From Escallonia rubra (Eukaryota; Streptophyta; Magnoliopsida; Escalloniales; Escalloniaceae): 64,000 nt of DNA. Location: contig JAVXUO010002815.1 of the NCBI GenBank assembly GCA_033065855.1, forward strand, positions 124,001 through 188,000. The letters run 5' to 3'. Every line of letters starts with the position of its first letter. Position 1 is the stretch's first letter. The translations under genes were made by a program, and so were the position numbers. This document shows, piece after piece, positions 60,421 through 64,000 of the stretch. Below the pieces are notes generated by a model. The model searched no databases and was not told where the DNA came from. It was given only the letters and a program-made list of their open reading frames with translations.

Positions 60421-61515
60421 TCTGCACTTTTATTTTGGTTAGGGCCGTAAATGTATGCTATTCGGACTGATATCTAGTGTCAAAATATCAGAGCCTTTTT
60501 TTGGGAATTAAATAGTCTTATGTAATTATATAACTAGTTTTAAGCGTATCACTAACTTATACGCGTACAAACATTTTAGTGTCCATAATTAAATTCGTCC
60601 GTTGTTTTAGGTATTGATCGCTTATTCAATCAAAAAGTTGAATAGTCTTATGTAAGTATATAACTAGTTTACAACAAAAACTTCAGACAATGATCATAGA
60701 TAACGATGATGTAAACCATAGAAATGTCAAGCGGTAAATGTTGAAAGAAAAATGGTCATGCAATTGTAGACTTAGGATGTAGTAAAAATATTGAGTAGTT
60801 CGGAATTAATGGTCCCTACTCTTTAGGACCGTTGGGTATAACAATCCTCCGTCGCCCTTAACTGCTTCTCTTATCGCATCAACTAGTTTATTCCTCAAAT
60901 TCGGACCCTCAGTGAGTATGTCTTGATGCAATTCAAGCAGTTTTAGATGGTGATCACCATCAGCTACGTGAAGCGTTTGCTATTCTGAGAAGATGCCCCT
61001 CTGTATATTTTACTCTTTTCTTTGTGCTGTTCCTCATGTCACATGTAGAGAAAGACATTCCTGTAGTCCACTGAATTGCTGCTTCTTGCTCCAACTCAAC
61101 GGGTAGGCTGCCAAGCTTTTGGTTGGTTTTTCCTCCCATTTACCATGGTTTTGGCTCTGATAGATAACAATCTTTGTTTATCTTGTTCTTTAGTCTCTGC
61201 ACTTTCTTTTTAAATTAGATTTAGCTGGAAGAAAAGGCGCATTAGGTTGGTCGGTTAATTCTTTTGTCAAGATTGAATGATTGATCAAACAAAGAAGGAA
61301 ATTGGGAAGATCCAATAAAGTCCAAACACATAATCCAACCAACTACACAGAATGAACAGCTCAATCTTATTTTTGAAAAGGTCTACGAAACAATTTGCAA
61401 CATACTCTAAAATCAAGAATAAAAGCAGCACCAGAACACCAGCAAATCCTCAGTAGTCCAAGAGATTTTCATGACACTGTACAGATGCATGACAGAATGA
61501 GTTGTAGAAATGCTG
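60421..61515. other. Intergenic between RPS16 and the carboxylesterase
   Basis: No gene recognised. A word of about 30 bases (AATAGTCTTATGTAATTATA and TAACTAGTTT) is repeated directly at 60509 and 60641. The last part should contain the 3' UTR of the carboxylesterase. Confidence 0.5.
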
Positions 61516-62538
61516 TCATAGGCGTTTGATAAAAGCAGCCAAACGTTTGATCATGCCCTGGGCTTTCTCACTCTCAGGCTTGAATACATGGAAGGCATGA
61601 CCCTCTCCTTCCACCTCAAACAACTCCACTTCTCCCTGCCAGCCACTTTCCCTCACTGCATCGAAGTATCGAACGCCTCTTTCTCTCAACTCGTCGTCGG
61701 ATGCAACGCAAACAAGTACTCTAGAGCACCCCAGACCCGACAGGTGTGGCGCATTTGGAGCAAAAGGATTGATCATTGGGTTATCGAATCCGTCCGGTGC
61801 CAATGGATAGGCTAGCATCCATGTCTGATACAATAAACCCTTGTCATGATCAACGAGAGGCTCGGATCCAATTGGTTTTGACCCCAAAAAGTATGGATGG
61901 CAGAGAAACGCTCCATAAATTTTGACACCACAGGACAAGCTTTTAGCATTGGTAGTCTCGTGCACTGGACTGCCCTTCTTAAAATACATACCGTTGTTAG
62001 CAGTGCTAGCCCTTATGGCTATGTTGTGCACAATATTAGCTCCTGCGCTGTCACCACCGAGATAGACACGACCAAAATCGCCATGGCCAAGTAACCAAGG
62101 CTCTTTGTCGCCATTCTCTCCATCAGCATGTGATGCCACCCATTGGAGAGCTGCCCAAGAATCTTCATAAGCACTGGGTAGAGGGTGCTCCGGGGCTAAC
62201 CTATATTCAACGGACACAACAAGGGCTTGGGATTGAGAAACCAGGTCACTTATGTAACGGTGGCTAAGGACGGAGAAGGCGGACCCGATGAGAAAACCTC
62301 CACCATGGAAATAGACTAAAATGGGTAGTTTTTCTTCAGCGCCTGAGAGCTTTGGGAGGTAAACTCGCGCTGAGATTTCTGGTGATATTTTGATGTCTTT
62401 AGATAGAACACCGGAAGTTGGATCTTCGAGTGAGGGAGGGACATAAGGTGAGTCTAAATATCGCTCGACGGAGCCGTCTTTGAAGATCCTAAGGAATGGT
62501 AGAAGCTCTGAGACTACCTCTTTTGTGTTGGAGACCAT
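61516..62538 (-). CDS. Carboxylesterase of the plant CXE / HSL alpha-beta hydrolase family
   Basis: Single-exon frame of 340 residues. It has the HGGG oxyanion motif (78-81), nucleophile S164 in GGDSAG, acid D282 in ASDDELRERG and H314 in GEGHAFH, the full catalytic triad of class I plant carboxylesterases. It also has VEYRLAPEHPLPSAYEDSW, standard for the family. There is no signal peptide, so it should be cytosolic. Members hydrolyse carboxyl esters of small metabolites or xenobiotics; 2-hydroxyisoflavanone dehydratases and the gibberellin receptor GID1 are relatives. Best fit is the CXE2/CXE12/CXE13 group, and the Ser-Asp-His triad speaks against GID1. The substrate cannot be told from sequence. 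No lesion is seen. Confidence 0.95.
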   Translation of the reverse strand: MVSNTKEVVSELLPFLRIFKDGSVERYLDSPYVPPSLEDPTSGVLSKDIKISPEISARVYLPKLSGAEEKLPILVYFHGGGFLIGSAFSVLSHRYISDLVSQSQALVVSVEYRLAPEHPLPSAYEDSWAALQWVASHADGENGDKEPWLLGHGDFGRVYLGGDSAGANIVHNIAIRASTANNGMYFKKGSPVHETTNAKSLSCGVKIYGAFLCHPYFLGSKPIGSEPLVDHDKGLLYQTWMLAYPLAPDGFDNPMINPFAPNAPHLSGLGCSRVLVCVASDDELRERGVRYFDAVRESGWQGEVELFEVEGEGHAFHVFKPESEKAQGMIKRLAAFIKRL

Positions 62539-62720
62539 TTTTGAGGAAGGGAGAAGAATTCTTTGAGAAAGCTGAGGTTCTTATTCCTCTGTTTGGTTTG
62601 ATGTCACCTTTATATGTAGAAGAGAATGCTCCATGTTGTGTGTGCATATATACTTGGAAAAGAGAAAGGTTGCCAACCACGTAATTCTTTGACCCTAATG
62701 ACTAATGGAGCCGGTTGAGG
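62539..62720 (-). promoter_or_regulatory. Presumed core promoter and leader of the carboxylesterase
   Basis: On the minus strand TATAAAGG lies about 70 bases upstream of the ATG (62608-62615), with a second TATATATG-type word near 62645. Position fits a TATA box; no other element is claimed. Confidence 0.4.
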
Positions 62721-64000
62721 AAGTCAGAACAGAGAAAAAGAGGTCTGCCATGGAAGTCAAATATGGAGATGTGAACACATGAACATTATGCAATAGCCAT
62801 GATATGGCTAAGGCAGCTCTTAGAATTGAACAACCACAGTTCTGGAGCTTTTAGCAGTTTCTACATTACTGTGACATCAAGCAAATCCATGAATTAACCA
62901 CTTCATTCGATGAACCACTCATATATAAGTAGGGTCAAATGAAGCAAGCCGGCTACCACTTGTTTCTTTGTCGAGTTGATCTCAAACCAGCTCGAGGGAG
63001 AGCTTGACAGTTATATGTTTATTGAGTCGAGCTTGATAAGTTGGAACTCCGAAAAGTGTTCAAGATTGGGTTAATGCGTTCAAGCTTGGCTCGATATCAA
63101 ACACACATATGAATCTTAAACGAGTTCCCAAACGAGCAAATACGAGCCAAGCCTGCCTGAGTAACTTGGTTCGTTCTACGGTCCTACGTATAAGCTCTAT
63201 TGATGCAACCTTTAACCACCCTTGCACATTTTTTATTTAGAAAATACCCTTTTTCAACCAACTAAATTTCGGTGGCAATTTTTTGGGCGGATTACTTGGA
63301 ATTATTGGAATCCAGTGAGTCATGTGACTTGTATTAAACACTTGATGTAGACAGGATATTGACCCTTAGTTGATTACTCAATGGGTTTCGTATCAATGTG
63401 ATTCTTGTTATATCTGAAATCTGAAGCAAGAAACTTCCTTATTACTTGTAGTGTTAGCTAAAAGATATGGGGCCTAAGCAAACTTGGATTTTCAATGGTA
63501 AGACTGCCCAACCACTGAAAGAAACACGACATACAAGGCTGCCTAAAGAAGGATTTTAAAACAAAGTTGGATTTCCCATCATTGGATTGCATCAATTCAA
63601 GCTGATATTCCCCTATTTTGAGCCATATTTCACTCTTCAGCCCTCACAGTTGAATATTTGGTCAGGTGAGGAACACTGACTATAAGCTGTGTGAGTGTTC
63701 AAACTAATTTGTAAAGAAAGTAGTGAGAGAGAAAGCATCATAAATAAGTCATTTTCGTGGATTTCGCATAGAAATTTTAGTCATAAAGATGCTCCAAGGC
63801 TGCCTAGATCTTATTACTGATGCATCACAATTGTTGTAAATGGCTATTTGAGTTCTTGGTAATCGACTAGTTGAGTTCTTGGTAATCGACTAATTGGATA
63901 TGTTTATGTCAATTCGAATATAATCCAACAATGCTTAAAGCAAATACTACCCTTTCTGCTTAAAGCAACTATCTTACGCGATCTATCAAGGTTACATCAG
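62721..64000. other. Intergenic to window end, no gene recognised
   Basis: AT-rich. About 62970-63160 is rich in GCTCGAG/TCGAGCTTGA words, resembling a decayed repeat. A 22-bp direct repeat (GAGTTCTTGGTAATCGACTA) occurs at 63850 and 63872. Confidence 0.45.

Noticed and set aside
61516-62538. Gibberellin receptor GID1
   Set aside because: The catalytic His is present (H314); GID1 proteins have lost it, and other receptor hallmarks are not evident.

Overview
This is nuclear DNA of a flowering plant, most likely a eudicot. The evidence is spliced genes with GT-AG introns, Ty1/copia and Ty3/gypsy-type LTR elements, hAT and Mutator-like DNA transposons, Au-type SINEs, a cytosolic ribosomal protein S16 gene with telo-box and TGGGCY motifs, and plant-specific receptor-like kinase families. 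Fusions of a CrRLK1L-type kinase with an RLCK VII-like domain make me think of asterids, but that is inference. The species cannot be named from the sequence.

Layout. 1-4403: a non-autonomous LTR element with a tandem GC-rich array. 5862-8100: a broken RPA70-like gene, followed by an LTR remnant. 8752-22685: a dead, TE-fragmented paralogue of the dual-kinase gene, containing copia element 1 (10644-19954, itself carrying a solo LTR) and two hAT insertions. 24793-26232: a second solo LTR of the same family. 26267-37128: copia element 2, whose gag zinc knuckle is split by a 6.0-kb hAT element with a nearly intact transposase. 37926-56094: the best protein-coding locus, an 8-exon gene whose frame stays open through 782 codons. 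It joins an intact FERONIA-like kinase domain to a C-terminal RLCK-like domain that has lost all three catalytic signatures. Its introns hold a SINE, a hAT, a LINE that received copia element 3, which received a MULE, and a second SINE. 56938-58295: another MULE. 59741-60199 (minus): RPS16. 61516-62538 (minus): a carboxylesterase of the plant CXE family.

The two kinase loci are paralogues in tandem, same strand and about 29 kb apart. The upstream copy has decayed and the downstream one retains coding capacity. RPS16 and the carboxylesterase are independent housekeeping/metabolic genes on the opposite strand. Transposable elements make up most of the window. Five solid target-site duplications, plus several imperfect ones, allow the nesting order to be read. 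The most interesting object is the kinase-pseudokinase fusion with its multiplied, phase-symmetric linker exons.
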